A stretch of 64,000 nt of DNA, taken from NCBI RefSeq assembly GCF_014199535.1, contig NZ_JACHNV010000003.1, positions 807,289 through 871,288 of the forward strand, given 5' to 3'. Under the pieces are notes generated by a model that worked only from the letters and a program-made list of their open reading frames with translations, ran no database searches and was not told the DNA's origin. Shown one piece after another: positions 1 to 9,217 of the stretch. Every line of letters begins with the position of its first letter. Position 1 is the first letter of the stretch. The stretch comes from Hymenobacter latericoloratus. Lineage in GTDB: Bacteria > Bacteroidota > Bacteroidia > Cytophagales > Hymenobacteraceae. Both the position numbers and the translations under genes were made by a program.

Positions 1-41
1 CCCCAGCGGTAGCCGGTAGTACCCCGTTAGACTATTAAAAA

Positions 42-112
42 TTCGTGTTTGAAAATATTTTATTTTTCAAATACGAAAACATTCGTACGTTTACTACGAA
101 ATTATTCGTAGT
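42..112. promoter_or_regulatory. Tandem dyad operators, BlaI/MecI-like
   Basis: Two copies of the 16-bp dyad TACGAA-N4-TTCGTA lie at 72-87 and 95-110, with centres 23 bp apart. The second extends to perfect 8-bp arms at 93-100 and 105-112. A further imperfect inverted repeat pairs 42-55 with 64-77 (13 of 14 positions). The block is AT-rich within GC-rich DNA and ends about 85 bp before the receptor start at 196. Dyad length and the TAC..GTA ends resemble known BlaI/MecI operators; assignment to that family is inference because no regulator gene is in view. Confidence 0.6.
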
Positions 113-195
113 CATTAGGCCTTCAGGTGGCCCCTGCGGTTTGCCCGCCCGGCCCCGGATAGACTGGGCTTCCTTCTACCTTATTTTATCTACTC

Positions 196-2658
196 ATGAA
201 AAGGTTATTTGCCAAGCTGCGGCGCGGGCTTGCCTTGCTGCTGTTCGTACCCGGGCTGCCCATGCTGTCGGCAGTGGGGCAGGGTATATCGGGGCAGGTC
301 CGGACGGAGGCCGGGGCGCCGGTGGAGTTTGCCACGCTGGTGCTGCACCGCGCCGCCGACTCAGCGGTGGTCAAGACCGAGTTCAGCGACGAGAAGGGTG
401 GGTTCCGCTTCGAGCCGGTGGCAGCGGGCCGCTACCTGGTGTCCGCCACCCAGGTAGGTTTTGCCCGGGCGTGGGCGGGTCCGCTGGAGCTGACGGCCGG
501 GGCTACTCCCCCACCCCTCGCCCTCACCCTGCGCCCCAGCACTGCCACGGCGCTACAGGAAGTGACCATCACGGGACAGCGCCCTACCTTCGAGCGGGCA
601 GCGGACCGCACCGTGGTGAACGTGGAGGGTAGTCCGCTGGCGGCTGGCAACACGGCTCTGGATGTGCTGCGCCGCTCGCCCGGCGTTACGGTGGACGGCA
701 ACGACAACCTGGCTCTGCGCGGTAAGCAGGGCCTGCTGGTGCTTATTGACGGCAAACGCCAGCCCATGACGGGCACGGAGCTGGCCGACTACCTGCGGAG
801 TCTGCCGGCGGAGCAGCTGAAAAGCATCGAGCTGATTACCAACCCGCCCGCCCAGTACGACGCCCAGGGCGGGGCCGGCGTTATTGCCATCAACCTCCGC
901 AAAGACCAGCGCCTGGGCACCAACGGCAGCCTGAACCTGAGCTACGGCCGCAGCCAGTATAACAAGTACGTTTCGGGCCTGAGCGTAAACCACCGCCGCA
1001 AGAACCTGAACCTGTTTGGCTCCTATAACTACTCCGACCGCGCGGGCAGTAGCAAGCTCAGTATTCACCGTGACTTCTACCAGGTAAGCCCTGCGGATGT
1101 CGGGCCGCGCCAGCTGCTGCGAACCACTGACCAGGAAAACCGTTCGCCCAGCCACTCCCGCTCCCACACCTGGAAGGCGGGCCTCGACTACAACCTTTCG
1201 GAGCGGACCACCCTGGGCGGGGTCGTGAGTGGCCTGGGCAACCGCAACGAGCAGAATGCTCAAAACCAAACTCTGGTAAACGAGCCCATCTGGTTTACCC
1301 CTCAGCAGTATCGCTCAACCAATGACCGCCGGGGCCGCTTTGCAACGGTGGCCGGCAACCTGAGCCTGCGCCACACCTTCCCTGACTCGGCGGGCACCCA
1401 CGAGCTGACGGCCGACGCGGATTTTGCCCGCTACCGCAACACCCGCCACCAGCGCCTGGCAACCCGCTTCAACGGGGCCGAGCAGGTAGGCGAACTTATT
1501 ACGGGCGACCAGCGGGGCCTGCTCACCATTCAGTCGGCGAAGGTGGACTACGTGCAGTCCCTGACGAAGCAGGTGCGCCTGGAGACCGGGGCCAAAGCCA
1601 GCTTGGTTTCGGCCGATAACGACGTGGTATTTTATACCAACGGGGAGGTGGACCTGGGTCGCTCGAACCGCTTCCGCTACGACGAGAACATTCATGCGGG
1701 CTACCTCAACCTGCACTACAGCCAACCCAAGCTCAGCCTGCAGGCGGGCCTGCGCGGGGAACAAACCAATGCGGTGGGCCGGCAGGACGTGGTGCAGGCG
1801 GGCCGCAACCCGAACTTCGACCGGCACTATTTTCAGCTGTTTCCAAGCGCCGCCGTGAAGCGCACCTTCTCAGAGCAGCACGAAACCAGCCTTTCGCTGA
1901 GCCGCCGCATCGACCGGCCTTCCTACGGACAGCTGAATCCGTTTCGGGTAATCATCGACAAAACAACCTCCGGGGCGGGCAACCCCGACCTGCGCCCCCA
2001 AACCAGCTACAACGTCGAGCTTACCCATACCTACCGCCAGAAATACAGCCTGGGCCTGAGCTACAGCCTGACCAGCCGCCCCCTGATTGGGGTAGTGCAG
2101 CCGGAGTCAGACAGCACGGTGGTGGCTACCACCCAGAACCTTACGCGCCAGCACTACTATGCCCTCACGTTTACGGCCCCGGGGGAGGTAGCCAAGTGGT
2201 GGAGCATGTACCACAACGCCGTCTTCTACTACAGCCGTTTCGAGGGCAGCCTGGCGGGCACGAACCTTAACCGGGGCCGGGGCTCGTTTACGCTTACTTC
2301 CAACCACATCTTCACATTCGGCAAGGGCTGGAGCGCCGAGCTGAACGGCTCGTACCAGTCGCGGGAGGTGTATGGGTTTATTCTGGCCCGGCCCAACGGG
2401 GAGGTCAGCGCGGGCCTGCAGAAAAGCCTCTGGAACCGCAAAGGCACCCTGAAGCTGAGCATGGCCGACATCTTCTTTACCCAACCCCAGCGGGCCGTTT
2501 CTTCCTACGATAACTATGTAGAGCACTATTACCAGCGCCAGGATTCGCGGCAGGCCACGCTGGCCTTCACTTACCGCTTCGGCAATGAGAAGGTGGCGGC
2601 CTCCAAGCGCCGGAGCGGCGGCGCCGAGGAGGAAAAGCGGCGTGCCGGCGGCCAGTAG
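196..2658 (+). CDS. TonB-dependent receptor-like outer membrane beta-barrel protein
   Basis: An 820-residue outer-membrane protein. A signal peptide (about residues 1-28, ending before QGISGQV) is followed by a carboxypeptidase-regulatory-like beta-sandwich (about 30-115), a plug-like region with ALDVLRRSPGVTVDG and VLIDGKR (about 145-230), and a long barrel rich in alternating aromatic residues that ends in AFTYRFG before a basic tail. This is the architecture of the OMP_b-brl_3 family. The substrate is unknown. It is monocistronic in this window and follows two operator-like dyads, so regulation by a dimeric repressor is likely. Members of this family are often found beside BlaI/BlaR1-type genes, which here could only lie upstream of the window. 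Confidence 0.88.
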   Translation: MKRLFAKLRRGLALLLFVPGLPMLSAVGQGISGQVRTEAGAPVEFATLVLHRAADSAVVKTEFSDEKGGFRFEPVAAGRYLVSATQVGFARAWAGPLELTAGATPPPLALTLRPSTATALQEVTITGQRPTFERAADRTVVNVEGSPLAAGNTALDVLRRSPGVTVDGNDNLALRGKQGLLVLIDGKRQPMTGTELADYLRSLPAEQLKSIELITNPPAQYDAQGGAGVIAINLRKDQRLGTNGSLNLSYGRSQYNKYVSGLSVNHRRKNLNLFGSYNYSDRAGSSKLSIHRDFYQVSPADVGPRQLLRTTDQENRSPSHSRSHTWKAGLDYNLSERTTLGGVVSGLGNRNEQNAQNQTLVNEPIWFTPQQYRSTNDRRGRFATVAGNLSLRHTFPDSAGTHELTADADFARYRNTRHQRLATRFNGAEQVGELITGDQRGLLTIQSAKVDYVQSLTKQVRLETGAKASLVSADNDVVFYTNGEVDLGRSNRFRYDENIHAGYLNLHYSQPKLSLQAGLRGEQTNAVGRQDVVQAGRNPNFDRHYFQLFPSAAVKRTFSEQHETSLSLSRRIDRPSYGQLNPFRVIIDKTTSGAGNPDLRPQTSYNVELTHTYRQKYSLGLSYSLTSRPLIGVVQPESDSTVVATTQNLTRQHYYALTFTAPGEVAKWWSMYHNAVFYYSRFEGSLAGTNLNRGRGSFTLTSNHIFTFGKGWSAELNGSYQSREVYGFILARPNGEVSAGLQKSLWNRKGTLKLSMADIFFTQPQRAVSSYDNYVEHYYQRQDSRQATLAFTYRFGNEKVAASKRRSGGAEEEKRRAGGQ

Positions 2659-3198
2659 ATCCGTAGGCTACTAGTCCGGCATATTTCCGACAGGGGAGAA
2701 TCGGGGGCGTTTTGTTGCGCCGCCTGGTTCTCCCCTACCTAGTTGCGGCCATGCCGCCGCCAAGGATTTGTTGGAGCCAGCCCTGTAGCAGGAGAAAGAG
2801 GCGCAGAAAGCTACCCCTTCTACTATGGTAAACGCGAAACCAGAAAATGGCCCCCAATAGCACGGGTAAGAGGTCCGGGGGGGGGGAGGCGGTGCCGGTG
2901 TCTTGGGTGCCATATATCAGCAAGAACAGGGTGGGCTGCCGATAATGTATCCCCCGGATGGCCCCGACTACCGTCCGGCTGACGACTATTTCTGCAGTTC
3001 GGAGTGAGGCGGATACATACTATTTCTGTGTTTTGAACTATATCAATAATTTTTATACATATAAATATAATATATAATTATAAAAACCTATCTGCAAGCT
3101 AGTTGAATCATAGTTGTGCTGGACTGTAGGAGGCTTTAGGAATAGGACTGAGTCTTTTTTATTTGTGTTTAATCATTATTAATTTTAACCTTATTGAT
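2659..3198. other. Gene-poor gap with hairpin and AT-rich stretch
   Basis: No convincing gene. Perfect 9-bp arms at 2692-2700 and 2728-2736, with a GC-rich interior, could form a terminator for the receptor gene, although no T-run follows directly. A run of 10 G lies around 2878-2887. Positions about 3035-3200 are strikingly AT-rich and lead into the HAD gene, so they probably hold its promoter. I see no clear TAnnTTTG box there. Confidence 0.5.
2692..2736 (+). terminator. Stem-loop after the receptor gene
   Basis: Perfect 9-bp inverted arms (AGGGGAGAA / TTCTCCCCT) start 33 bp after the receptor stop codon. The poor T content makes terminator function uncertain. Confidence 0.4.
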
Positions 3199-3924
3199 AT
3201 GAACCATTCTCCATCACTTGATTGGACGGGTCTGCGTTGCGTCATTTTCGACGTGGATGGGACGCTGTATGCTCAGGACCGGCTGCGCAAACGCATGCTC
3301 CGGGCTTTGCTGCGGTACTACAGCATACGCCCCTGGAAACTCGCTGAGCTGCAGATTCTGCGCCGCTTCCGCATAGAGCGGGAAAAGCAGTCGGCTTACG
3401 CCGGGGCGGATCTGGAAGCTGACCAGTACCAGTGGGTAGCCCAAAACCGGCGCTACCCCGCGGAGCAGGTGCGGGAGGTGGTGCAGCGCTGGATGTTTCA
3501 GCATCCCAACCAGTTTCTGCTGCCTTGCCGCTACCCCGGCGTGGCCGAGTTTTTCGCGGCGCTACGGGCGCGGGGCATCACCATTGGCATCTACTCCGAC
3601 TACCCCGCCCAGGAAAAGCTTGCGGCCCTGGGGCTGGCGGCTGACATCATCATCAGCTCAACGGACAAAACGGTTAACCGTCTGAAGCCCAACCCCCAGG
3701 GCTTGCTTCACATCACCCGGCAGCTGGGGCTGCTTCCGCAGCAATGCCTGTTCATCGGCGACCGGCCGGAGCTGGACGGCGCCTGCGCTGAGGCCGCCGC
3801 CATGCCCTACCTCATTGTAGATAAACAGCCTTTCCCTGCTTTCACCTTCTACGATAAACTAACGCATCACCTTTCTACAACCCCAACACCTGCCCGCTAT
3901 GAATCAGACATCCATTCAGCTTGA
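3199..3924 (+). CDS. HAD-superfamily phosphatase
   Basis: A 241-residue cytoplasmic HAD hydrolase. Motif I is FDVDGT with nucleophile Asp18 and Asp20; motif II is the Ser of GIYSDYP; motif III the Lys of NRLKPNP; motif IV is FIGDRPELD. A helical cap lies between motifs I and II. An open frame extends upstream to a TTG at 3163, but the ATG at 3199 fits the domain start. Its last 26 bp overlap the UbiA gene, so the two are translationally coupled. By context it probably dephosphorylates the polyprenyl-phosphate sugar made by the next enzyme; this is inference. Confidence 0.85.
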   Translation: MNHSPSLDWTGLRCVIFDVDGTLYAQDRLRKRMLRALLRYYSIRPWKLAELQILRRFRIEREKQSAYAGADLEADQYQWVAQNRRYPAEQVREVVQRWMFQHPNQFLLPCRYPGVAEFFAALRARGITIGIYSDYPAQEKLAALGLAADIIISSTDKTVNRLKPNPQGLLHITRQLGLLPQQCLFIGDRPELDGACAEAAAMPYLIVDKQPFPAFTFYDKLTHHLSTTPTPARYESDIHSA

Positions 3925-4936
3925 GTCCGACAGCACGGAGCAGCCGCTGGTATTGTTACCCGCCAAGCTTAAGGACTACGTGGCTATTGCCCGCCCCGAT
4001 AACTGGGCCAAAAACGTGTTTATGGTGCCCGGGATGTTGTTTGCTCTCATCGTGTACGGTACCCCCCTTGATGCGGCCCTGGTGCTGAACATGCTGCTGG
4101 GGGTAGTGAGCACCTGCCTGGTGGCCTCGGCCAACTATGTTATCAACGAGTACCTGGATGCTGAATTTGACAAGTTTCATCCGCTGAAGAAAAAGCGTAC
4201 CTCGGTAGTGCGGGTCGTGAATCCGGTGCTGGTGTACTCCGAGTGGTTTGGGCTGGCGGCCGTGGGCCTTGCTATCGGCTACTCCATCAGCGTACAGTTT
4301 TTGTGCGTGTCGGCATTTCTGCTGTTTATGGGCGTGCTGTACAACGTGCGCCCTTTCCGCACGAAGGAGCGGCCCTACATCGATGTGCTGTCGGAATCGG
4401 TGAACAACCCCATCCGGTTTGCCCTCGGCTGGTTTACCATTGCCCCGGCCCTGAGCATTGCCACCATGGATAGCGCGCAGCTGTTCAACAGCTTCCCGCC
4501 CACCAGCATCATTATTGCCTACTGGATGGGGGGCGCCTACCTCATGGCGACCAAGCGCTTTGCCGAGTACCGCCTCATCGGGGACCCGGAGCGGGCCGGG
4601 CTGTACCGCCGCTCCTTCAAGTTCTACACCGAGCACAGCCTGCTCATCTCCATGTTTTTTTATGCCCTTACCTCGGCTTTTTTCCTGGGCATCTTCCTGA
4701 TTAAGAACCGGGTAGAGTTGCTAATCAGCTTCCCGTTTTTCGCCCTGCTGTTTTCCTGGTATCTGCGTATTGGCCTGCTGAAGGATTCTCCGGTACAAGG
4801 CTCCGAAAAGCTATACACCCGCAAGTGGTTTATGCTCTACGTGGTGCTGTTCTGCCTGATGCTCACGGCCCTGATGTTCGTTGACATCCCGGGGTTGCAC
4901 TCGTTGCTGGAAGACCATTTCCAGCTTAACCACTAG
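3899..4936 (+). CDS. UbiA-family prenyltransferase, decaprenyl-phosphate phosphoribosyltransferase-like
   Basis: A 345-residue membrane protein with about eight or nine hydrophobic segments. The first Asp-rich motif is NEYLDAEFDKFHPLKKKR (Asn83, Asp87, Asp91, His94), matching the N-D/E-xxDxxxD signature with the HP-K-K extension typical of polyprenyl-phosphate phosphoribosyltransferases (Rv3806c type), rather than the quinone branch. A second motif surrounds DVLSESVNNPIR. The predicted reaction is transfer of 5-phosphoribose from PRPP to a polyprenyl phosphate. It overlaps the HAD gene and precedes a GT-C enzyme, which supports synthesis of a lipid-linked pentose donor. Another lipid-linked substrate cannot be excluded. 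Confidence 0.8.
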   Translation: MNQTSIQLESDSTEQPLVLLPAKLKDYVAIARPDNWAKNVFMVPGMLFALIVYGTPLDAALVLNMLLGVVSTCLVASANYVINEYLDAEFDKFHPLKKKRTSVVRVVNPVLVYSEWFGLAAVGLAIGYSISVQFLCVSAFLLFMGVLYNVRPFRTKERPYIDVLSESVNNPIRFALGWFTIAPALSIATMDSAQLFNSFPPTSIIIAYWMGGAYLMATKRFAEYRLIGDPERAGLYRRSFKFYTEHSLLISMFFYALTSAFFLGIFLIKNRVELLISFPFFALLFSWYLRIGLLKDSPVQGSEKLYTRKWFMLYVVLFCLMLTALMFVDIPGLHSLLEDHFQLNH

Positions 4937-4978
4937 GCCGGAGGCCTCCTTCTTATCGGCGTTTCATCTACTCCCTGT

Positions 4979-6685
4979 ATGCTGGCCTACTTCAAGTCGA
5001 CCACCTCTCCCACTCTGCCCGCGTGGCAGACCGGCGCTTCGGTGCTGCGCCCGCGCCCGGCCACCCAGCCTAACGCTGCGCGCTTGTTTCTGGGTTTGCT
5101 ACTGGCCCTGGGGGTAGGTGTGCGGTTGTTTCACTTTCTGGATAACCGCTCCTTCTTCATAGACGAGATATACCTTAACGTTAATACCATTAAAATGGGC
5201 TTCTGGGACCTGGCCACCCAGCCCTTCGAGTACGAGCAGAAGGCGCCCATTGGCTACCTGTGGGTTTCGCGCCTGTGCGTGCTGCTATTCGGCAAGAAGG
5301 AAATGGCCCTGCGGCTGTTTCCGCTGCTGTGCGGCATCGGCTCATTGGTGACCTTTGCGGCGGTGGCCCGCCACTACCTCAGCAGCTGGGGGGCGCTGGT
5401 GGCCGTGGGCGTGCTGGCTTTGTCGCCGGCCTGCGTGTACCACTCGGTGGAGGCCAAGCAGTACAGCACCGAGCTGTTTGTGGCTACCCTGGCCCTGTGG
5501 CTGTACATCCGGTACCAGGGCCGCCCCGACGTGGCTTCGCTGGTTACGTGGGGGGTGCTGGGGGCCGTGGCGCTCTGGTTTTCCTTTTCGGCCATTTTCG
5601 TGCTGGCCAGCATGGCCATTGCCGTTAGTGCCCGCTGGGTGCTGACCACGCGCTGGCGCAAGTTTCTGCTGTACCTGATTCCGTTTTCGCTGTGGCTGGT
5701 GAGTTTTGCGGTGCAGTACTACTTCATCATCAGCAAGTACCCGCAGTCGGGGTGGCTGATTGATTTCTTCGACAAGGTGTACCAGGGCTTCATGCCCCTA
5801 CCCCCTACCTCGGCTGCCGACGTGCTCTGGTACGGGCAGCGGCCCTACAACCTGCTCGTGCATCCGCTGGGGGTGCTGCTCATCCTCGACGGCGACCTGG
5901 CCCAGTGGCAGGCTACCAGCTGGCGCTACCTGTTCAAGCTGGGCTGGTTGCCGGCAAGCCTGATCCTGGGCGGCATGGGCCTGCTGTTCCGGCGGCGCAC
6001 CCTGTTTTTTTGCCTGCTGCTGCCGCTGCTGTTTGCCTTGCTGGTTTCGGCCCTGCGCATGTATCCGTTTTACAGCCGCTTCGTGCTGTTTCTGGCCCCG
6101 GCCCTGCTGCTGTTTCTGGGGGCGGGCGTGGATGGGCTGCGGGAGTTGCTAGCCCGGCACCGGCCGGTGTTCTACGGGGTGCTGGTGCTGCTGGCCCTGC
6201 CGGTGTGCATCAATACGGGCCGGCAGCTGACCAACCGCGACCTGTTCATGAACTACGAGGATAACCGCGGGCCCCTGCTCTACATCAACCAGCACTACCA
6301 GCCCGGCGACGTAGTGTACGTGTTCTGGAACATGACCCACGCCTACCAGTACTACAAGGAAGCCTACCCCCTGCGCTACGACGCCATTCAGGGCCGCAAC
6401 CTGAAAAACGTTTCCCAGGACCCCGCCGACTTTCTGCGCAGGCTCCAGCCCGAACTTGCCGCCATTCGGGGCAAAAAGCGGCTCTGGTTTGTGTTCGATT
6501 ACCTGAACCGCAACGCCATTGGCGAGTACGTGGGGCGGCCCGCCTGGTACCACACCCAGTATTTCTACGCCACCACCGAGGTGCAGAACCTGTTCAACCA
6601 AGTAGGCCGGAAGGTGGATGAGTACCACAGCAAGCCCTACAACAAGTACCCCCACACCGCCGTGTTGTACGAGTTGAACCAGTAG
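4979..6685 (+). CDS. GT-C glycosyltransferase, family 39-like membrane protein
   Basis: A 568-residue polytopic protein with about ten to eleven membrane segments and a soluble C-terminal part (about 410-568). An acidic FFIDE motif in the first periplasmic loop (about residue 60) matches the catalytic Asp/Glu of GT-C enzymes that use polyprenyl-phosphate sugars. It starts 42 bp after the UbiA gene on the same strand, so the three genes look like one operon: carrier loading, trimming, transfer. The acceptor is unknown. Confidence 0.8.
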   Translation: MLAYFKSTTSPTLPAWQTGASVLRPRPATQPNAARLFLGLLLALGVGVRLFHFLDNRSFFIDEIYLNVNTIKMGFWDLATQPFEYEQKAPIGYLWVSRLCVLLFGKKEMALRLFPLLCGIGSLVTFAAVARHYLSSWGALVAVGVLALSPACVYHSVEAKQYSTELFVATLALWLYIRYQGRPDVASLVTWGVLGAVALWFSFSAIFVLASMAIAVSARWVLTTRWRKFLLYLIPFSLWLVSFAVQYYFIISKYPQSGWLIDFFDKVYQGFMPLPPTSAADVLWYGQRPYNLLVHPLGVLLILDGDLAQWQATSWRYLFKLGWLPASLILGGMGLLFRRRTLFFCLLLPLLFALLVSALRMYPFYSRFVLFLAPALLLFLGAGVDGLRELLARHRPVFYGVLVLLALPVCINTGRQLTNRDLFMNYEDNRGPLLYINQHYQPGDVVYVFWNMTHAYQYYKEAYPLRYDAIQGRNLKNVSQDPADFLRRLQPELAAIRGKKRLWFVFDYLNRNAIGEYVGRPAWYHTQYFYATTEVQNLFNQVGRKVDEYHSKPYNKYPHTAVLYELNQ

Positions 6686-6774
6686 CCGTATCCTGTCGCT
6701 AGGCTATGCTGACTCAGCCCTTCCTCTAATTGCAGCAAGGCATGAGTTTTTTTGAACAAGGCACTTTATTAAAT

Positions 6775-6804
6775 AAAAAGGCCGCCTGGATGGGTGGCCT
6801 TTTT
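6775..6804. terminator. Bidirectional terminator
   Basis: Arms AAAAAGGCC and GGCCTTTTT separated by 12 nt, between the convergent GT-C gene and the small membrane protein gene. It would work on both strands. Confidence 0.85.
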
Positions 6805-6811
6805 TGAAATA

Positions 6812-7297
6812 CTATATCAACGGGAACAGGACCCTGATGCCATTCTCGACATCAGCGTATTCCTCAACTTCATAATGTTTACCGTAACACTTTATCACCC
6901 TTTTATCTACTGAAGGTTTAAGTAATATAATTTCATCGCCTGAAATTAGCTTTCTAACTTGGTAGCCTGCTTCATTTACCACTACTGCATCAATCAGCTT
7001 CCTCACCAGAAGAATATTTCTCAGAGGCAGAGCTATGTACAAGGCAAACATCAGCGGAAAAAACAAAAGATAAACAGGTGTTCTTAACGCAACATCAAGC
7101 GTAGGATCATTAAATAACCGAAAGAGCTTGTATACTAAAATAACCCCGAGAAGTACGCTACTAATAATTACTACCCTGACTGATTTTTTATATTGTTTGT
7201 TAAGCAACACAGATGTTGTTTCTGTAACTTCTTTACCTTCCATCTTACTCAGGGCTAAAGAATTAATATCTGGATGTAAAATTAGTGAAGCAATCAT
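6812..7297 (-). CDS. Small two-TM membrane protein, unknown function
   Basis: At most 161 residues. Two hydrophobic helices (about 41-60 and 75-95) are followed by a charged soluble tail. I recognise no family. The gene is visibly AT-rich compared with everything around it, which suggests recent acquisition or weak constraint. The ATG at 7297 sits directly against the U-run of the porX terminator; an internal ATG at 7243 (143 residues) is an equally good start if the gene has its own promoter. Confidence 0.6.
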   Translation of the reverse strand: MIASLILHPDINSLALSKMEGKEVTETTSVLLNKQYKKSVRVVIISSVLLGVILVYKLFRLFNDPTLDVALRTPVYLLFFPLMFALYIALPLRNILLVRKLIDAVVVNEAGYQVRKLISGDEIILLKPSVDKRVIKCYGKHYEVEEYADVENGIRVLFPLI

Positions 7298-7301
7298 TAA
7301 A

Positions 7302-7333
7302 AAAAGCGGCGAAGCATATGCTTCGCCGCTTTT
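7302..7333 (-). terminator. Terminator of porX
   Basis: A perfect 16+16 palindrome centred between 7317 and 7318 with a T-run on the minus strand. It lies 25 bp beyond the porX stop. Confidence 0.9.
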
Positions 7334-7357
7334 CTACTATTGGTACATCATGACTAC

Positions 7358-8923
7358 CTACCCCTTCGGGCTGAGCACGACGTAGGGAATGATGCATTCC
7401 TCCAGCGAGATGCCGCCGTGCTGGAACGTGTCCTTGTAGTAATTCACGTAGTAGTTGTAGTTGTTGGGGTAGGCGAAAAAGTAGTCGCCGACGGTGAAGA
7501 CGTAGGCGGTGCTGACGTTTTCGCGGGGTAGGAAAATGCGCTCCGGCTTGCGCACCGTGTACACGTCCTTGCTGTCGTCGAAGCCCAGGTTTTTGCCGTG
7601 CTTGTAGCGTAGGTTGGTGTTGGTGTTCCGGTCGCCCACAATCTTGTAGGGGCGCTTTACCCGAATGGTGCCGTGGTCGGTGGTGATGATGAGCTTGCCC
7701 TTCTTCTCCGAAATGGTCTGCAGCATCTCGTACAGGGGCGAGTGCAGAAACCACGAGCGGGTAATGCTGCGGTACGCCGACTCATCGGCAGCCAGCTCCC
7801 GGATCATGGCCATATCGGTGCGGGCGTGGCTGAGCATGTCCACGAAATTGTAGACGATGACGTTGAGCTTGTAGTTGTTGTGCAGGTTGGCCATTTTGCC
7901 CAGCAAGTCTTTGCCGGCCTGCAGGTTGGTTACCTTGTTGTAGCTGTACTTGTGCTTCTGGCCGGCCTTCTGGAACATGATTTCCATAAACTCGGCCTCG
8001 TGCATGTTTTTGCCCTCATCGTCGTCGTCCCACACCCACAGGTTGGGGTACTTCTTCTGGATTTCGCCGGGCATCATGCCCGAGAAGATGGCGTTGCGGG
8101 CGTAAGCGGTGGTAGTGGGCAGAATGCTGTAGTAGGTTTCCTCGGAATCCACCGTGAACAGGTCGGCAATGATGGGCTCCAGCACCTTCCACTGGTCGTA
8201 GCGCAGGTTGTCGATGAGCACGAAGTACACGGGCGTGTCGCCGGTATCCTTCAGCATCGGGAACACCCGCTCCTTGAACAGCTGGTGCGACATGAGCGGG
8301 GCGTCCTCGTCGTCGCCGTTCACCCAGTCCTCGTAGTTTTCCGTGATAAAGCGGCCGAAATAGGTGTTGGCCTCGTCCTTCTGCATGTTAAAGACGTCGG
8401 CCATGCTCTTGCCCTCCGTCTCGTTGATTTCCAGCTCCCAGTACACCAGCTTCTTGTACACATCAGCCCACTCCGAAGGGCTGAGGCGGTCGGAGAGCTG
8501 CATGCCCAGCTGGCGGAAGTCGCGCTGGTAGCCGCTGTTGGTGGCCTCGCTCACCAGGCGCTTGTTGTCGAGCACCTTTTTCACCGACAGCAGAATCTGG
8601 TTGGGGTTTACCGGCTTGATGAGGTAGTCGGCAATTTTGGCCCCGATGGCCGATTCCATGATGTGCTCCTCCTCGCTCTTGGTAATCATGACCACGGGCA
8701 CGGTGGGGCGCACGGCCTTGATTTCGGTGAGGGTTTCGAGGCCCGTCAGGCCGGGCATATTTTCATCCAAGAACACGATGTCGTAGGTCTTCTCCTGAAT
8801 TTCCTCAATGGCATCGGCCCCGGAGTTTACGCCGGTCACGTCGTAGCCTTTTTCTTTAAGGAAGAGAATGTGGGGTTTCAGGAGGTCGATTTCGTCATCG
8901 GCCCAGAGAATGGAGTATTGCAT
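7358..8923 (-). CDS. porX: PorX-type response regulator with PglZ phosphatase domain
   Basis: A 521-residue orphan response regulator. The receiver domain (1-120) has acidic residues Asp9, Asp10 and Glu11, phosphoacceptor Asp53 in FLDENMPG, and Lys in YLIKPVN. The rest is a PglZ alkaline-phosphatase-superfamily domain with VLIDNLRYDQW, PTTTAYARN (catalytic Thr region) and TTDHGT metal-binding motifs. PorX is paired with the kinase PorY and controls type IX secretion and gliding genes in Porphyromonas and relatives; in other strains the PglZ domain cleaves small nucleotide oligomers. PorY is not in this window. Length and motifs match the family closely. Confidence 0.92.
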   Translation of the reverse strand: MQYSILWADDEIDLLKPHILFLKEKGYDVTGVNSGADAIEEIQEKTYDIVFLDENMPGLTGLETLTEIKAVRPTVPVVMITKSEEEHIMESAIGAKIADYLIKPVNPNQILLSVKKVLDNKRLVSEATNSGYQRDFRQLGMQLSDRLSPSEWADVYKKLVYWELEINETEGKSMADVFNMQKDEANTYFGRFITENYEDWVNGDDEDAPLMSHQLFKERVFPMLKDTGDTPVYFVLIDNLRYDQWKVLEPIIADLFTVDSEETYYSILPTTTAYARNAIFSGMMPGEIQKKYPNLWVWDDDDEGKNMHEAEFMEIMFQKAGQKHKYSYNKVTNLQAGKDLLGKMANLHNNYKLNVIVYNFVDMLSHARTDMAMIRELAADESAYRSITRSWFLHSPLYEMLQTISEKKGKLIITTDHGTIRVKRPYKIVGDRNTNTNLRYKHGKNLGFDDSKDVYTVRKPERIFLPRENVSTAYVFTVGDYFFAYPNNYNYYVNYYKDTFQHGGISLEECIIPYVVLSPKG

Positions 8924-9217
8924 GAGTTGGGGTCTTGGGGACGTTGATGATCAAGGACTTACTTGCAGCCTACGACCACCAAGAGGTTTGTTTTTTATTG
9001 TCGAGCAAGCGCGTTGCCGCCTTACATACGTAAGAGAGTAACCAAATAGCGGCAAAAAATATTGCGCAAGGTAAATTCCCGGTGAAATTAGGGTGTTGGT
9101 TTTGCTGGGTCACTTCCGTTAATCGGGGTGTTTTTACTGTAGTCTGCGCTACTACTGCTTCCTTTGCCGTGCCCTACCCCTGCGGTATGCGCCAACCCCT
9201 TGTAATTCTCAAGTCCC

